From the NCBI GenBank assembly GCA_013397455.1, contig VYZB01000191.1, forward strand, positions 1,271,911 to 1,335,910: a stretch of 64,000 nt of DNA. Direction: 5' to 3'. The first letter of the stretch is position 1. Every line of letters begins with the position of its first letter. Shown one piece after another: positions 25,101 to 40,100 of the stretch. A program made the position numbers and the translations under genes. Under the pieces are notes generated by a model. That model did no database searches. It was not told the DNA's origin and saw only the letters and a program-made list of their open reading frames with translations. The stretch comes from Crotophaga sulcirostris (lineage: Eukaryota; Chordata; Aves; Cuculiformes; Crotophagidae).

Positions 25101-28100
25101 GTTCTAGTCAGTTTGTCTTTAAAGGTAACAGCCTTTTATTTTCATGGTTAACAGTCGTAATGGTTATATAAACAAATCTCCAAAGAGTAAAAAAACTTGA
25201 GATGGAAATTATTACTAATTAGAACTGAGATAACTACAGCTTATTCTACCAGCAGTAATTATAGTTTGTTCTTTAAACCCATTATCATATGAGGATAGAA
25301 GAAAGAAGAGAATATAAAATGTTTGTAGTTTTACGTGAACAAAATAAACTAACTAACAAACAAACACTAACTTTCTGCCCTCCCCCTCCTCCCACTCACT
25401 CTCCACTCCCAATCTTTGGACTTACACCCACTTCAGTTTTTCTCAGTGTTTCTCGCTGGAAATGAATGCTCTTGCATCCGCCTTTAAAGCACACTGAGTG
25501 ATGGATTTCAGAACTGACTTTGCATTGCGTACTTTGTATGCCCTGTATATTGTATTAATAATGAAACGTCATTTAAAAATCTCAAGTGTGTTAGAGTAAA
25601 CTCATCTATGCATATATGTTTGCACATGTTTGTTTCTTTCTTAAGACTTACTAAAAGTGTGCAAGAAATCAAAAAGAAAATAATATACCTACATTTGTGT
25701 AAGATAAGCAAAAACTGTGATCTAGCTTGAATTACTCAATAAAAACTAATGCTTGTGTTCTGAAAAGCAGTATTTAGCTCTAAATATCCCAAGAAATAGA
25801 AAGTGTATTACTTCACTGGAATCCTGATGGATCTCTTCCTTTCCTCTATTACTTTACTTTTTTTTCTTCTTAAACATAGTCACCTGGTGTTACCTTACCA
25901 TCCCGGCAGCAACCCTATTATACAACCAGTATTTTCTGAAATGATATTGTACCACTCATGGTATTGAACATTCTGCTTTTTCCAAAGCTGGAGTCTTAAC
26001 AAAATCAAATTCTCATGGGAAATGTAATAATTACTTTGAAAACCTGAAAGATAGCCTTACCTAGTTAAGTGGAAGCTTTTTTTCTTCACTGTTTATGGAC
26101 TGAATGTCTTTCAGAACATTATAATGCAAACTTTATTTTGGTGACATACAGTCTTTTCACACTTTCAGTAACAGTGTTTTGTAGAATTGCTTCTTCAAGC
26201 CACTCGGCTCATTCACACATAAAACATAATATATATAAACATATAAAGCATTAAAAAAGCTATGTTCATTCTTGCATATTGCTCCAGAATTATTTACCTT
26301 CTTCTAATGGGCAAATACTAATGACTCTATGGCAGTTAGAGTAACTCCAGAACAGCTGCTGTGTCATTCTGTATATAACACCAGTTTTACTCTGCTTCTA
26401 CTTGGACATTTTCATGTTAGGTATTAATAGTTCTTGTGCTTTGTGACACTATTCTAATACTTCATCTAAATACATGATCCTTTTCTGTTGTTTTTTTTGT
26501 CTCTAGCAAACGAGCTTTCAAAAGCTTCCCTGAACTGAAGGATGCAGTTTGGGATCAATATTCATTGTGGACAAACAGATTTGGAGTGTTGCTCTTTCTA
26601 TATTCTGTGATACTGACAAAGGTTTGTGTGACATCCTTCCTTGCATATCCCTAACCCTTCTTATCAAGAGTAAGAAATGTGTTTAAGTATCAATTCATAT
26701 AAGACCATCAGCCTCCCAATGTTTTACTGTTGGATTCTGTTGTTGTAAGTGTTGCAATTCATTCCTTAAGAGAGCAAAACTGTTCAATTTTTCTGCAGGG
26801 TATTGAAAATATAAAAAATGAAATTGAAGATGCAACTGAGCCATTGATAGATCCTGTTTATGGTCATGGAAGGTAAGCTGCAAGATGTGGTTGCTACCAC
26901 TTAAAATAGATCAGCGGGCTAATTCTTTATGTTTCTGTAACTGATGATTCTTTCAGGAAATTGTTGACGTTACAGCAAAGATTCAGTTATAACTCTAATA
27001 GCTAAAGGCAACATTTACCATAACATGCCTTTTTCACTACTTGCTCTATTTAGTGTATTTCTGAGGAAATACACTGGTATGATTGGTTGAAAGAGTGGAG
27101 ATTTAGTGTCACTGAATTACAAATATACACTAATTAAAGGAATATGGTTAGAAAATGTCTCTTTAGCTGTCTGGGTAATACAATACTTTTGTTAACCACT
27201 TTTTCAGAAATAGATGTTATGTCCCTTTTAACGTGCTGTTTCTTTCTGTTATATAGCCAAAGTTTGATTAACCTCCTGTTGACGGGGCATGCTGTTTCTA
27301 ATGTGTGGGATGGAGACAGAGAATGTTCAGGAATGAGTAAGTTGATTCTAGTTTATGCTTGTTCATAATTTTTATGAACTATGAGATGTTGACCTACAAG
27401 TTTGGAATATGTTATATTTCTGATTTGATAGTGTCCTTGTTTACTGTCCTTTGATTTAAGCAGATCTTAATGGAAATAAAACATATTTGCACAAAGTATC
27501 CAATGTTAATATTGGTGAATACAGGATTGTCAGCTACAGGTTGAAATTGTAAGGTGCCTGATGACCTGGATATTGAAAGGGAGTGCAGTCTCTGCAGATT
27601 GGGACGGTTGAGTCAATACGCTGGAGACAGGACCACTATTCAGAGCAGCCACATCAGACTAGAGAAATGGACTGACAGAAACCTCATGAAATTTACTGAA
27701 GTCCTGCATCTGGGATGGAATAAGCCCATGCAATAGCACAGGGCAGCACTGGCAGGCTTGGAAGCAGGTTTGCAGAAAAGAACCTGTAGGCAGTGAGTTG
27801 CACATGAGTCATCAGTGTTCCCCTCTGGCAAAGGTCAGCTGCATCTTGGCTACCTTAGGAGGAGGGTTGCCAGCAGCTGGAGGGAAGTGGTGATTCTTTC
27901 CCTGTACCTAGCACTTGTGGGACCACCTCTAGAGAGTTGTGTCCTCCAGTTTTGGGCTCCCCAGTATAGGAAAGACATGGACATAGTGGAGTGAGTGCAG
28001 TGGACGGTCACCAACATGATTATGGGGGCTTTTGTGGTGTTTACATTTCATCTTACAAACAGAAAAAATTATCTGAAAGAAGGAACACTTTGAATCAGCA

Positions 28101-31100
28101 AGGTGTTCATGTCCACTGTCCCGCTGCTACAAAGCCCATCTCAGGTTCATTAGGGTGTTTTTTACAAGTATTTTTCATTGTCTAAGTCACCACTGAAAAT
28201 ACTGACTTGAAGCAGGATTCAAGACAGATTGATGCAAGACCTGAATCAGAATGCTCTGATTTGACAATGAACAAGTAGTATAATCTCCTTTGAGGCTTCC
28301 TAAACTTCCACTTGATTATGATTTCATACAGACTGTACTTCAGCATCAGATGTATCAGACTTTCAATTGGATATTGTATCTAACTCTTGTCACCCCTGTT
28401 TGGTAGTCTTCTTGTCAGGGCATTCAGATTGGATTATTGCAGTCTGTTATTGATGAGCCTATACTGGCTGCCTTTTATTTTTTTTTTTTTGTCCTTCCTA
28501 CTGCATGCAAATTGATTACTCATTTCTTTCAAGACCCCTTGGAGGTGACAAAGAACATACTGTATTACAAACCTGAGGAATTACCACATAGTTTGAAGAC
28601 TATACTCAGAGGTCTGACTCTTGCAGTATTGCATATTTTCCAATAACTGAAATTGTTCGTGGCCACCACTGGTACAAATATCAATGGAACAATCCCTGTT
28701 CTATTACTGTCTATATATTCACAGAATCGTTTTGGCTGGAAAAGACCTTTAAGATCACCGAGTCTACCTGTAAACCTAACACTGCCAAGTTCGCTGCTAA
28801 ACCATTTCCCTAAACACCATATCTACACGTGTTTTAAATACCTCCAGGGATGGTCACTCAACCGCTTCCTTGGGCAGCCCTCTGCCAGTGCCTGAAAACT
28901 CTTTCAGTGAAGTAGTAATTCCCAATATCTAGTTTAAACCTCCCCTGGTGCATCTTGAGGCCATTTTGCCTTGTTCTGTAGCTTTTTACTTCAAGAAGAG
29001 ACCAACACCCACCTTGCTGCAACCTCCTTTCAAGTAGATCTAGAGAGTGATCAGGTCTCCCCTCAGCCTCCTTTTCTCCAGACTAAACAACCTCAGCTCC
29101 CTCAGCCACTCTTCATAAGACTTGTTCTCCAGCCCCTTCACGAGCTTCGTTGCCCTTCCCTGAGCACACTCCAGGACCTCAGTGTCCTTCTTGTAATGAG
29201 GGGCCCAAAACCGAGCATGGTATTTGAGGTGTGGCCTCACCAGTGTGAGTATAGGGGGACAATTGCTTCCCTACTTCCGCTGCCCACACCGTTAACCCTT
29301 TAAATCTTTATTCTTATTGTAATCTCTTGCCACAGTTATCCATAGTAGAAAAATGGGGAATATGGAGAGGTAGGTCTTTATTTTCCTTCTTTTTTTTTTT
29401 TAAAGACTTGTTCTTACCTGAAGTGTAACGATTGAATATGAATACAAATAATGCTGCAATTGATTTTTCTAAGCAGTGCCAAGAATTTGTGGCGTTCTGT
29501 GTTGCCACTAGGTGGCGGCATTCTGATACGGTTGATAACAATATCTATAAGTTTTGAAACTGTCGTTAGTTTGGGCTTGACTCTTTTCTTTCTTAAAAGG
29601 CTCTGGTTTTCTCCCTTTTTAGAAATATGAGTCTTTTGCAAAACTACTTTAAAAAAAGGATAAACTAACTTTCTGACGAGAGGCACATATATTCATTTTC
29701 TTAGATGATCCATGGTGGTATCAAATCTCTTCTGGGTTTTTTTTTTTATTTCCGTGGGGTGAGGATATTCACAGGGATGAACTTTGGTTTAGGGCAGCTA
29801 GGGTGTTTTTTCTTTTGTGTCTTATCTTCTCTTGATTAATTCTAAAGGAAGCATAGGTAGATCGGTCACTACAGGCTAAAGTTAACCTAATAGCTTTCAC
29901 ATACACTATCTGTGTAGCTTGACTACTGGCTAGTCAAGCTATTCACACCCTGTGGCTGCTGTGGTAGCCAGGATCCCAGCTTCTCCAGTTATCAGTCAGT
30001 GTTCTCATCTAGTTATCTGTCAGGGGAACAAAATATTTAATAATCTGATTTTATTTTTTTTCTGAATAGTAAGTATTATTTATATGTGAATTTACTGTTC
30101 TGTGCCAAGCATTAGCTCCTAAATCTGAAGCCTTTGTTTAGCAGACTGAACTTTACATTGATTTTTATTGGCGATTTTTAAGAAATACATGTGATATGTT
30201 AAAATTATTACTTTCATGTACTGTTGCTTACTTCTGCCATTTATTTCTTTTCATTGCACATACAGATGTGCTAATTCTGAGCAACAGCTGTTCCCTAGTT
30301 TGAAGGATCCTTCACTAGTTTTTTAATTGGGCTGGCTCTCTTGCCTGTGACTCAAAGAAAGGATGAATTGTCTCATGTATGGCAATTTACAGGAACACAA
30401 CTATTAAGTCAGTGAGGTAATGGAGTTCTGCAGAGTATTATGTATGCACCACTGAATGTTTTAATTCCAAGCAAGTTTGAAGATAGTATTTGGTAGCACA
30501 GCTTCAGATCAAAGAATTCTGCACAGTAAAGAGAACCTATTAGTATATATAGCTGACAAGTCTAAGGAAGGAGTTGTACTAGTGAACAAGCCAGTGTTTT
30601 GGGGGGTTTGGAAGGTTTATTTGGTTGGTATTTTTGTTTAACAGGAGAGGAAAAAGCTAAACCATTACTATAATAACCGTTCTGCATTGTTGCAAAATTC
30701 AAAGAGGTAAGCGGAGTTGGTGAAGGAAGCATGGCTTACCAGGCCTAGTGCTGTGAGTTACACTGAAACGTACAGTTGGAAGTCCAGAAATCTTTAGAAC
30801 AGTTTCTTTCACTTGCTTTAGCTTTGCTGAGACTTTAGCCCATGGGTAAAAGCATCAGTTTATGCTTGTTGTGCATGAATGATCAATGTTAAAAAATATA
30901 GTTGAGAATCAGTGTTTTAGAAGGAAGTTTCAAATATGAGAGTCAATGTTCTCTGAAAAAAAAACCAAAATATAGATCTCGTTAAATTGATCATGGTGTA
31001 TGTTTCATATGTATTTGCAGGATCAGGTATGTGCTCTTCTTTGTTTAGGGGCCTAGCAGAGGTGTTTCAAGTAAACAGTACTTGCACTGTTTTGATGATA

Positions 31101-34100
31101 TATATGTAAACCCAGAGCTTCTTCAAATCCTTATAATTACAACTAGTTTTTAAGTCTGGATTTCAAAGTGCTTTCTCATTCTTTATTAGAGAGCTTCAAA
31201 TAAGGTTCTGTAAGTGTTCTCCCAATCAGTAGTACATAAATATTTCGGCTATTCCTAACAGCTGTGTGTGTTTGAGAGCTGTATGATACATTAAATGGAA
31301 TCAGTCCAGAAAATCAAGTTGAGTGGAAGCTTTCCTTCCTAGTAACAAAACTATTATTTGCAAATTTATGTTTCAATATTCAGAATGTGACATGATTAAG
31401 ATACGTAGAGCCAGGAAACTCTTTGGGAAAAAGGAAGCCAAAATACATATATGCATTTTTCCTTCAGGATAGCTGTTTTAATTTTTTTTCTGAGAATAGT
31501 TATAAGTTACAAGTACTTCACCTTGTAATAAATCAAACAACTTTTGAAAAGACACTGTCAACAATAAAACTGAAAACCATCCATTTGGCTCTTAATTTAT
31601 AGAGACGAAGATTATTAAACCTTTGTAGTTTTTTTACTATACCTTGGTGATTTAACATTGTTGCCAAAACTGCATGACTTTCAAAATTGCTGTTACTTAA
31701 CCAATTTTGAAAGAAAATACGGCTAAAAATTTTGTGGTTTTTTTTTAACAGAACTTCTTGGTATACATAAACAGGCAACAGTAGGCTTTTTGACATTGAT
31801 GGAATCTCTGAGATATTGTAAGGTAAGCTGTTTTCTGCGTGATTTAAAATTTTTCTTTCATTATGGTGTTGTAGGCTTCTTTAACAGTATTACTAAAACC
31901 TTCACTGTGTACTATTTGACACTGAAGAACTTTCAAAGTATGTTCAACTTTAAAACTGAGAATAATATTATCTTAAAACATATAAAATTTTGTGCATATT
32001 TTTGAATAAATGCTGTTTACTACTTAAATTAGAACATTGTTGCACAAATTTAATATATTTAATATAAATGGTTAGAAACTTATGGGCTTTTTTAGTAAAA
32101 TAATGTTTAATGCGAGTTATACAAATAGTTATAAAGCTATCAAGTCCCAAAGTGGCTTGTTATTGTGAATGTTGCAGTTTTATTGTTCACTTGTTATGTC
32201 TTCCGATTAAAATAAATAGACATATATAAAAATGGTAAAAGTACTATTAAGTTAAGGTATTCTGAATATAACATATTCAAGACCTAAAGGTTACTTTATG
32301 TATTCATCTGTGAACATCTGAACGTGACTGAAGTGCAACCTAGTCCATATTGTTTCTTCCTGTTACAACACAGAGCTTCTCTAGTAAAAGCCTTATCAAG
32401 AAATTTTGTGCTTTACCAATGCTGCTTTTGAAACAGCATTAATACTTCTTATTTCTAAAGGCTTTTTGATTGTTCTTTATTTCCTTTTCAATCTCTATTG
32501 AATTTCTTTAACTTATTCCAGGGTTAAAGAGGATTATGTAGTTTGCAAAATGTTGGTATATTGACTGTAATTAATTGCCCCCTTATTTATTAAGTAAGTG
32601 TCAATTATGAATTGGTTCATCCAAAACCAAGTAATAAGTCAAGTGGACTTCTACCTCATTTAACATCTGACTGTAGTATTGTTAAGCATTGGAGTACTTG
32701 TGTGCGGTGTTTGAAGCGTGTCTCGAAGGTTGAAATAAGGAATATTGTCGACACCAGTTTCTCACTGAAGTTTTATTTCAGTTAATTAACATAAACTGTG
32801 ATGTTTTCCAAGACAAACAGGAATCAGTGATCAAAATTAGAATCTAAGTATTTCACGCAGTTTTGTCATTTTATTGAACGTTTTATATTAGTTTTCAGAG
32901 CACTTGGGACTTCACTAAGTGAATTGTGATTAACTCGATCACTAACTAGATGAGTTTTCTGGGTTTGCTTTGTGTTTCTGATTTTGTTGTACTTTTTTAG
33001 GTTGGTTCCTATTTGAAATCTCCAAAATATCCCATTTGGATACTTGGCAGTGAAACACACCTCACAGTCTTCTTTGCAAAGGTATGTTACATGTGATTTT
33101 TGGTAACCTCAGGCAGATAAATTCAAAGTTCAGATCTTGATACAATGTGAGTTTCACGTGGCTTTAATGTAAAAATGCAGTCAGCAAATCTTTTAATTAA
33201 ACCTTCCCTTGGAGGCAGAATAGTTCAAATGGTTTAATGATATCTCATAAATTTTAGTGAAGTCTTCTGGTTCTAGCTTAATTTATTATTCCCTGAATTC
33301 CTTGTATCTGTTAAATGCTCTTTCTTCCCTACTCCATGGTAACAGAAAAATCCTTATCCTCTTTAGATGTTTGCTTTCTGCCTTAATCTTTCCCCAAACA
33401 GTCTTTCCTAGAAAAGATTTTTTTATTTCAATTTTGAAATTTTATACACAATTTTTCTGAATTAATACCATCGAAGTCCGTACCTTATTGTATAGATAGC
33501 AACCTGTTGCAAATAGGCGTAACAACTCTGTTATACAAGTCCAGTGTACTGGTCCAGAGTGTTATTATACCTTCTAACACTTTGTGTCTACAGTGATCAT
33601 TTCCAGGTAGGAATCCGTTTCTAATGTTCTTTGTTTTTGAATGTTGAGGGCTGTTTGCTGGGTTTAAAGTAAATGGGCATAGACATCTGGTGCCTCCAAT
33701 ATAGTTTGGTTCCTTTTCTTCACTAAAGTCCACTTAGTTTCAGCTTGTGGTTAATATCTTAGGAAGTAAAAAGTAGGCAGAGGAAGCCACATGGGCTTGG
33801 CAAAGACTGTCCCAGAAATATTTTTGATGAAAAGAAGTAGGAGCTGAAGGTGCGTAAAAGTTCCAAGGGTCCTTGAATGTGCTTTGTGTGTCTGACCTCA
33901 GCCTTTCTAATGGAAAGGTTGGTGAGTGTTTCAGGTGGAGCAGAGGTGTCAGCTACAGTGGAAATAGTGGTCAAACTCTGTATATAAGAATATCAACAGA
34001 TTGAAACTGTACATGAAATTATATAGTGTTTCAGTGCAAACAACAGAAAGAACAACAGCAGGTTAATAGCATTCTAAATATTAATATCAGACTGTCTGCT

Positions 34101-37100
34101 GACTCCCAAACTCATATGATCTGAAAGCTTGAGTTCAAGACTCTTAAAGTGAAAAGGCAGCATGGAATGAGTGCCTGTCTGATGACTTCAGGTGATTGAA
34201 ACTGTCCATGGGGACACTTCAGAGCTGTGTAAGTTTTTCAGAAATTCCCATAGTATTTTCCCAAGTCTCCAAGCACACAGGTCACAACAGAATCGCCTGT
34301 CTGATTTTGGTTACAGCATTGTAGCATATCTAGACTTGAAAACTCTGATAAGCAGAGGAAATTCCTGGCTGAGACGTCTGCACAAGTTAAAAATTACTGC
34401 TTTTCAAGAAAACTACGCCTGTTTTGCTGTTTTAGGACTGTACTTATGGTTTTGGATTCCATTTTTTAATTTTTCAAACTTTGATCACTGTAACCTGTTC
34501 TACATATTCTCTGGGCCTTTTCTTCAGCATCCTTGATACTATTGTCTCTCAGAAGAAAACATTCACTTCACTTCCTAAACAATGTTTTTGATCAAAGTTC
34601 ACCAGAGGGACACCTGAGCAAACACAGACGCTGCTATAGGAGATCCTTAATTTGGATCAGTGGTGTTTATGAGAACTGGGCTAAGGGGAGGTGTTCTTGG
34701 GTACAGCATTTAATCTTAGAACACCAACACAGAATGTCAATGGCCATGAAAGAAAATAAGATGCATGTGTAAAACTTCAGCCATTACTGGTATGTGTTAA
34801 CTCTGCAAGAGTAACCTATGAATATCCAAACAAATTATACTTATCCTTTAACTTAAGAACTCTTCTACTTTGGGAAGGTAGAGACAGATATTTATGCTCT
34901 TCCTTAGGTTTTGTTCTCCCATGACCAGTGAATGCAGGTAATAGGATTTTGAAAAAGTCTTTCTTCATGAGAAAAGAAATCAAAATCAGATTTCGAAGAA
35001 TTCCACTCTAGGACATAGTTACAGAGTGAATGATTTCAGAGATTTTAATTTCTATGAGTACGTGGAATAGGTTCTGGTTGGGACAGTCTGGATATCTATT
35101 GTAAAGAATATAGATGCATGGGGCAACTGCAGAAATAACTTCTGGGCTAAAGCAGAGTTTAGGTTTTCTGTGTGCTGAAGTTACTCTACTGATTGTTTTA
35201 AGCTTCATAGTGTAAATGCTGTTGCTAAATAAATTTAAATTGTTTTGAATAATGCAGCGGTTCTTAAGGGTTTCTTTGTCCAAATAAGTTTCCTAGCAGA
35301 AAGGCCAAGTCTTATTAGAATAATGATCTCACAATTGACAGGGGGGCACCTCAAAGTAAAACACTTCTGTGAGGTATCTACTCTGTTCTAGCTTTGCAAG
35401 ATCACAGAACTAACTGGAAAACCTTACTCTGCCCTTTGTGCTCCAGTTTTCCTTGTTGCTGAATTTGTTCCTAGTAGATACATATGTTGCTCTCTGTGAA
35501 GAAGCGCTTCTGGGCAGTTTCTTTGTTTATTGTTTGGGAGGCTTTCAGTGGGGAAACCTGTGTGTTTTTCATTCTTATAAGTGATCTTCACACCAGTATT
35601 TATCCAAGTAACTTCTAGATTTTATCTAAACTTTTCATTGTAGTAAAAGAGACTGTGTATGTGATGCAATGACGTATGGTGGCATATTTGTTTTTAATGA
35701 AATAAGTTCATGACATCAATTTGCCCAAAGCCATAGTGGCTTTATTTTCTCTAACAATAACAAATCCGGAGCACTTTCATTTATGAAGTCTCTGTATTTC
35801 TATTTCTCAATTTTTTCATTAGGAATGTAGTTTTGGCTTTAAGTGGAGGTAGCTTCCATGAGAAACTTTAGCCATCATGTACGATTTTTGGCTTTGCTCA
35901 GAAGAAACGTCTCTGTCTCCTTTTATTTTCCTATTTCCCACATTGCTGGAATGAGCAGCCAACAGTGATAGCTGCAAGGAAAAATCCGATCTCTCTGTCT
36001 CCTCTTAGTTCTTGATGGTCCGTACTTCAACTATACTAAAAAAAATTTGTAACTAGTGGAGAGACCAAAGCTCCTCAGAATGGCTTTACCAACTTTCTAC
36101 AGGATATGTTCTTTCATGTGTTGCTCAAGGTTTGGGAAGGAAGAAGTTGTGAATGCCCTCTCCAATCCAAAAGATGAAGAACTAATTCTGGTTTTACTAC
36201 CACCGTGACATTCTTTCACGCCTACAAAGGGTCATGGAGACCTGTGAACTTCCAAGGGCATGATATGCAGAGGACAAGAGAAAAATTTAAGTGGGAAGAC
36301 TGAGGTGTGCATGTCCACAGTTGACAGGTGGAGCTGATCTGCAGAACTGGAAGGTTAGGGCTCTTAGATCATTGTATCAGAAGAAATCCAGAATAAGGTG
36401 TTACAAGGCCAAATAATATTCTAAAGAGGTAGACCAGAAACACTGATTACAACATACGTTACTACATCCTAAATCAAATAGAATCAAGACAATGTACTAA
36501 AGTTTTCAAGACTTTAGTGAGTCTGACTTGGTTTCTCTCGTTTTAAGGTTGATGATACAGGATCATCCTTCCATCTTCCAGAGTCGGGTAGGACTCTAGT
36601 TACTCAGGATTTGGGGGTCTTTCTAATACTATTAAAAGGATGGAGGATGAGCTGAGTCCCTGGCACACAATTAAGAAGAGGCCTTGAAGTGGAGATCCAG
36701 CTGTAGACATTTTGGGGTTTTTTAACCTAGTATAGTAACTGAATATGCGGAGCCGTAACCATGGAATCTAAGGTCACACGATTGACTTTTATTAAGACTG
36801 GAGTAGGGTAATAGACCTGTATATTTTGAGAAAATTGCATGTGAAAAGTATTAAAAGAGCCGTGTCATGGTCTTCCAGTTCCTGAGTTGAGCAGCAAAAA
36901 AGTTGATATCTTTGAATGCTGGCGACATGAATCTTTAGGCAGTGGTAGGCATTTTGACTATTTGTGGTGAAAACTCTGAAGTGAGATCATTTAGGAATTA
37001 GGTCACTGTCCTGTAATGCTTGTATTGCTCTTGTTAGAAGTGCTGTGCATCCCATAATAACGAGTAGTAATTGTGAGGACTAGATCATGAAGAAGTAACT

Positions 37101-40100
37101 CAGTCATGAAGTTTTTCATTGTTTTTTCTTAGAGTTGAGGCATAGAAATTGTAACGTAGAGGTCATTAAACTGGGAGACATAAAACTCATAATATTAGTA
37201 TAACCAATTATTTGGTATTTACCATCCTATAAGAATTGTATTTGCTATATTTATCCCAAATTCTCATGAGTATTTTCAACCATTTAGTCATATCTCTGTT
37301 TTCTATAGTTTTAAAAAAATTTTAACATTCATCCCATTATCTACAACTTTCGCAACAATCAGTTAAGTACATTGCTCATGGTTGACTGATGCAGATCATG
37401 AGATGTAATTGTATATGCCCCTAAGCAAATAAGCAAATTACTTCCTTTTGGGAAAAGTCTTCCCATCCATCTGTTTTCTTTCAGAGGGGGAGTTTCAGTT
37501 TTTATATATAAAGTAGTTGAGAGTAGGGCTGCTTAGATGATATCACTTTTCATGTGTTTGTTTGAGTTGTTCCAATTCTTGTGTCACTGAATTGTTTCTC
37601 CTGAAATGTTACACATTTTGATATTGATTTGTGCTGAGATTGATGAGAGAATCACTTTGTACTGACTTTTGGCATGCTGTTTCCAAGCCTAGATGAAAAC
37701 TTATAAATTAGGGCAGGGATAGTTCTAGCAGTTCCCATAGGAACTTTTGAGCTGGCAAAATTTAGATCTTAAAATTCAAACTAAAACACTACCACTTGTT
37801 GCGTGGGATGCCCTCTGAAATGAAGGAAAGAAAGAGGGATGAAAGAAGGAAGGAAAGAAAGCCAGCACAATGAAGTGAGCCTTTCCTAGATCCACAAATG
37901 AAAACTGAAGGAATTTCCCATGATCTGCTAAGCTCTCAATTTGATATATTGTAGAACCACTTCCAAATTGGAAAACTTAAGCACATTTTTTTAAGTGATG
38001 ACTATGAATATGACATTAACCTTTTTTAGAAAAATTGTATTCCTTAGTCATTTCTAGTCTATTTTAAGTACAGTTAGATAGAAAGTGATTCTAGTAGTCA
38101 TTTACGTATTCAGTTTTCCAACTTCCTCATTCCCTTCAAAGTATATGTTCTGTTTACTCTGTTTGATGACGTTTTGCATTTCAGTTGGTTAAGGAACAAA
38201 CTTGTCTAAATTTTTAAAGATTAGCAGTAGGCTACAGGAACCTATTTGAGACTAATGTGCAGTCACCTCTGTGAAATAATGTTATGTCTGTAACTTAAAT
38301 GATACATTCTCTCTGAAAATTAGTTACCTATGTTTTTAATGGAATCGATTGTAGTGTTGAATGTGTAAAGCATCTGTTGTGAAAAATGCACAACACAATA
38401 CAGAAAAGGTGGTTCATTTGCTGCACATTTGTAGGCAGATTAGTCCTGAGTATTTTTTTTCCTTTTCCTCACGTTAGAATGAATTACTTTCATATGTAAA
38501 CTGAAATTGAGGGCTTGGAAGGGAATGGATTGGGTCTTGCCCCAGAAAAGTACTTAGTAGCATCTAGAGAGATCTGTACACTTCTGTTTCAGGAAGGAAG
38601 AGTATGAGCAACATCTAGTTTGGATGTATGTTAACGTATCAAATGAAAGGCTGATTTTTTTTAAAGAAACACGTTTTAGTTTTTTCTTTGGTTTTGGTAG
38701 TACATGCAGAGTGACTTGCAAACATCAGACATTGAGACATTGCTACATGCAGTTCTATAATTTATAAGTCACTGTATCAAGTAAATTCTGAAAGTCAACA
38801 TACTGCATAGAAGCAAAGGCTGAGAACATCATTATGTCATTCTGTATCCCTTTTAGGTGTGAAACCAATGTTGGTTCCAGCTATATTTGATACAATAGCG
38901 AAGACATTGGGCCTGAGTCATCACACGATGGGTAGATATTATATTTTTAAAATTTGGAGGAATTAGGGTCCTGGCTCATTATTAAAATATGATTAATAAA
39001 TTGTTAGAGTTTTTAATAGTATTGCAGTTCTAAAATATAAATCAAATTAATATTTACAGAAAAATGTTGCATTAAAAATTGTTATTCCTAATTCCTAATC
39101 ATGTGACAGAGTGCTGTTGACTTTTTCCTCAAGTTTATTTGCTTCTTCCACTAGTCATGTGCCCTGGCCTTTCCATGCACAAGTCCTACTCAATTCTGCT
39201 ACAATTACCACTTTAGTTCTGTTTTCACCTAGATTAAATAGTGAAGTAGTTTTTATGCCGTTGCTCAGATAACAATGCTTTGAAATTCAGCCATCCAGTG
39301 AGTACTGACCTGAAGGTTTCTTAAACACGCCTTTTTTAATACAATGTGCTTTCGTATGTTGCTTTATTACATTTTGGTTTTCGCCCTGCTGGTCACAAAG
39401 CATATCCACTTCACTTGATGCGTTAGTGTTTACCAGTTGCTGTCTTGATTTTGCATTTGGCATATGCTTTTTTTTTTTTTTTTGCAGCTATGCCAGTCTG
39501 CTGGTATGTTCTGGAATTAAGTATTGTTTATATATATGTCGTTGTGTAGGTGGTTAACAGACCCCTTCCTTCTGTTGGGTCATTGCTACTGAGTGTTATA
39601 CAGCACAACTTAGGGTTTTCCCCGTGTCTGATGGCTTCCAAGTTGTGTACGTGTTAATGTTTAGCTCCCAGCTGATCTTGACCTGAAGAATACAACTCTG
39701 CTTCAAAAACTTTTTTCTCATTTAGATGTTCATACCTTTGGTTTTTAGTGTTCAAAATGATTTTATACTTTTTTACTGCATGTATTTGGATATTTTTCAA
39801 ATTTCCTCAAAATAATAATACTATCCTTTTTACTGGAGCACTCTTAATAGTGGAACAGGTTTTATTTCATCCTAATTAATTTGTAGTTCATTCAGTATTT
39901 CCGAGGAGATGAGAGGTGAGGCATAAACTTCATTAATTCCCTTAAAAGACCTTCTAAAGTGTTAGACCAAATGCTTTGACTGATAAACTTAATGTGCTTT
40001 CATTTCCTGTTGGCTTACAGATCATTGAATAGTATGCCAAAAAATAGGAGGTAAATATGAGCTTTCTTAATAGTTAATCTGGCATCAGATGAAGAATGGA

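Noticed and set aside
29040..29240. 66-codon minus-strand frame that could look like a host gene
   Set aside because: It is the C-terminal remnant of the CR1 reverse transcriptase, reported as a mobile element.
34180..34230. Possible C/D box snoRNA (ctgatgac followed by distant ctga-like boxes) in intron 10
   Set aside because: No terminal stem and no properly placed D box, so the match is not supported.
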